From positions 1 to 7,402 of the forward strand of contig JAGOUA010000035.1 of assembly GCA_018061485.1 (NCBI GenBank): a DNA stretch of 7,402 nucleotides, in the 5' to 3' direction. Shown one piece after another: positions 6,287 to 7,402 of this stretch; position 1 is the stretch's first letter, and each line of letters opens with the position of its first letter. Source of the stretch: Patescibacteria group bacterium (GTDB lineage Bacteria > Patescibacteriota > Patescibacteriia > 2-12-FULL-60-25). Under the pieces are notes generated by a model. That model had not been told where the DNA came from. It did no database searches and saw only the letters and a list, made by a program, of their open reading frames with translations. The position numbers were made by a program, and so were the translations under genes.

Positions 6287-6315
6287 GAAGCGTAGCTTCC
6301 TGAGAGCTTCTACGC
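6287..6315 (+). repeat. Competing inverted repeats in the tatD leader
   Basis: GCGTAG (6290-6295) can pair with CTACGC (6310-6315), or GAAGC (6287-6291) can pair with GCTTC at 6295-6299 or 6306-6310; AGCTTC occurs twice (6294-6299, 6305-6310). The pairings exclude one another. The block ends 7 bases before the tatD start codon. Such short repeats may be chance, and no known leader or riboswitch class is recognised. Confidence 0.35.
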
Positions 6316-6322
6316 AAATTCT

Positions 6323-7177
6323 ATGCCCTACGCCTTCATCGACACGCACTGCCATGTGCATTTTCCTGCCTACGATACGGATCGTGAGGCAGTGTTGGCG
6401 CGTTTGCGTGAGGCGGGTGGGGGAGCGATTCTGATTGGGACGTCGCTCGCGAATAGTCGTCTTGCGATAGACCTCGCCGAAGCGCAGCCAGACCTGTGGG
6501 CAACGGTGGGGCTTCATCCGTCGCACGTCACGCATCCGCATATGGATGATCAGGAGGGGAAGATCGACGAACGAACCGTATCGTTTGAGGCGCTCCATGA
6601 ACTCGCAAGTTCGTCGCCTAAAGTGGTAGCGATTGGTGAGGCGGGTTTGGATCTGTATCGCGCCGAGACTGAAGATCGTGAGCGCGTACTTACTGAGCAG
6701 TTAGCGGTGTTTGTGACGCATCTCGATGTGGCGCAGACGTTAGATCTTCCCGTTGTTATTCACTGCCGTGAGGCGCTTGGAGAGCTGGCGACGTGTCTTG
6801 GTGAGCGTCGTTCTCGCGGGATCGTGGATCGGTGCGTGCTCCATTCCTTCACGGGTACGTGGGCCGAGGCTGAGCCACTGATCGAGCTTGGGTGCTTTGT
6901 GGCGCTCAACGGCATTGTGACGTTTCCAGCGCGAAAAGGCGTACCCGAGGAGGCACATCTTGCGCGCGTTGCTGAGCGTGTGCCGCTTGAGCGGCTTCTT
7001 CTTGAGACGGACGCGCCGTACTTGGCTCCCGTGCCGCATCGAGGCGAGCGCAACGAGCCCGTCTGGACGCTCGATACTGCCGCGTACATCGCTCACGTGC
7101 GGGGTATTCCCTTAGAAGCGTTGCTCGCACAAGCACTGGTGAATACAAAAAAACTCTTTACGCGACTTCCTTTTTAA
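6323..7177 (+). CDS. tatD: TatD family metal-dependent hydrolase (DNase)
   Basis: TatD proteins are cytoplasmic TIM-barrel metalloenzymes with 3'-5' DNase activity, linked to DNA repair and quality control; some relatives act on D-aminoacyl-tRNA or other substrates. The 284-residue protein shows the whole metal site: H9 and H11 in DTHCHVHF, E106 in IGEAGLDLY, H147 in VIHCREA, H174 in LHSFTGT and D230 in LLETDAPYLAP, followed by the family signature PHRGERNEP (238-246). The length is slightly above the usual 255-265 because of a loop at about 69-85 (HVTHPHMDDQEGK and on), after the GLHPSHV motif. The start is firm since MPYAFIDTHCH matches the family N-terminus. No Shine-Dalgarno motif is near; GAGAG lies 16 bases away, too far. 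DUF1653 follows after 7 bases, so they are probably co-transcribed. The exact paralogue (TatD or YcfH/YjjV type) cannot be told by eye. Confidence 0.95.
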   Translation: MPYAFIDTHCHVHFPAYDTDREAVLARLREAGGGAILIGTSLANSRLAIDLAEAQPDLWATVGLHPSHVTHPHMDDQEGKIDERTVSFEALHELASSSPKVVAIGEAGLDLYRAETEDRERVLTEQLAVFVTHLDVAQTLDLPVVIHCREALGELATCLGERRSRGIVDRCVLHSFTGTWAEAEPLIELGCFVALNGIVTFPARKGVPEEAHLARVAERVPLERLLLETDAPYLAPVPHRGERNEPVWTLDTAAYIAHVRGIPLEALLAQALVNTKKLFTRLPF

Positions 7178-7184
7178 TACGTGT

Positions 7185-7402
7185 ATGAAGCAACCTGTAT
7201 CTGGCGAGGTGTACGAACACTACAAACGAGGAACACGCTACACCGTGATCTGTCTCGCGCTTCGTGAGGCGGACCTTGTCCCGTGCGTCGTCTATCGCGC
7301 GAACGATGCCGAAGCGCAGACGTGGATTCGTCCTGTGGACGATTTTTGCGCTGTTGTTACGCTTGAAGATGGTACAGAAGTGCCGAGGTTTCGGTTGGTG
7401 GA
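7185..7402 (+). CDS. DUF1653 domain protein, 3' end outside window
   Basis: The 72 visible residues fit the small DUF1653 family of unknown function: GEVYEHYKRGTRYTVI (7-22), ALREADLVPCVVYRA (25-39), WIRPVDDF (47-54) and VPRFRLV (66-72) match the family pattern of Y-HYKG--Y-V, A-H-ET-E--VVY, W-RP---F and VPRF. Family members are often only about 70-80 residues, so the protein may end just past the window or continue into a fused domain. Its ATG is 7 bases after the tatD stop, preceded by TGT with no Shine-Dalgarno motif, which suggests the same transcript as tatD. The usual His and Thr after Ala-(Leu) are replaced (ALREAD), a small deviation. Biochemical role is unknown. Confidence 0.85.
   Translation, partial: MKQPVSGEVYEHYKRGTRYTVICLALREADLVPCVVYRANDAEAQTWIRPVDDFCAVVTLEDGTEVPRFRLV

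Noticed and set aside
6149..6322. A tRNA or small RNA gene in the gap before tatD
   Set aside because: No T-arm GTTCGA-type sequence, no acceptor stem pairing and no known RNA fold seen on either strand; only small repeats.

Overview
The window is an ordinary bacterial housekeeping region with short intergenic gaps and roughly balanced base composition. I see no phage, transposon, CRISPR array, tRNA or rRNA. TGA ends two genes (rsmI and the methyltransferase gene), so the code is standard and not the TGA-as-glycine code of Gracilibacteria or SR1. Several traits would suit a small-genome lineage such as Patescibacteria (CPR). These are a compact MetRS without the C-terminal tRNA-binding domain, an RsmI without its usual C-terminal extension, no Shine-Dalgarno motif before any start, and two genes that look nearly leaderless. 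That assignment is inference only; there is no rRNA here to confirm it.

The left part is on the minus strand. It holds clpB (1-2321; its C-terminus lies beyond the window edge) and, upstream of it, a gene for an unrecognised lipoprotein (2408-3136). The 86 bases between them are dense with signals. They contain overlapping inverted repeats that can act as a terminator for the lipoprotein gene. They also contain a clear HrcA/CIRCE-type operator, TTAGCAGTC-N9-GACTGCTAA, ending three bases before the clpB start codon. This differs from the textbook CIRCE by one paired substitution that keeps the palindrome perfect. A plausible clpB promoter overlaps the operator and would give an almost leaderless mRNA.

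The right part is on the plus strand, divergent from the lipoprotein gene. rsmI (16S rRNA 2'-O-methylation at C1402) overlaps metG (methionyl-tRNA synthetase) by four bases. A class I SAM-dependent methyltransferase gene follows 20 bases later. It is split by a -1 frameshift at a GGGG run; one extra G would restore a 204-residue protein. After a 174-base gap with a stem-loop and a weak promoter candidate come tatD (metal-dependent DNase) and, 7 bases on, the start of a DUF1653 gene that leaves the window.

Functionally the window combines protein disaggregation under heat-shock control (clpB), translation functions (rsmI, metG), a small-molecule or RNA methyltransferase of unknown substrate, and DNA quality control (tatD). 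The most interesting features are regulatory: the variant CIRCE, its overlap with a leaderless promoter, and a shared SD-free start context with T at -1 in all seven genes (TGT in four). I found no convincing new biological system.
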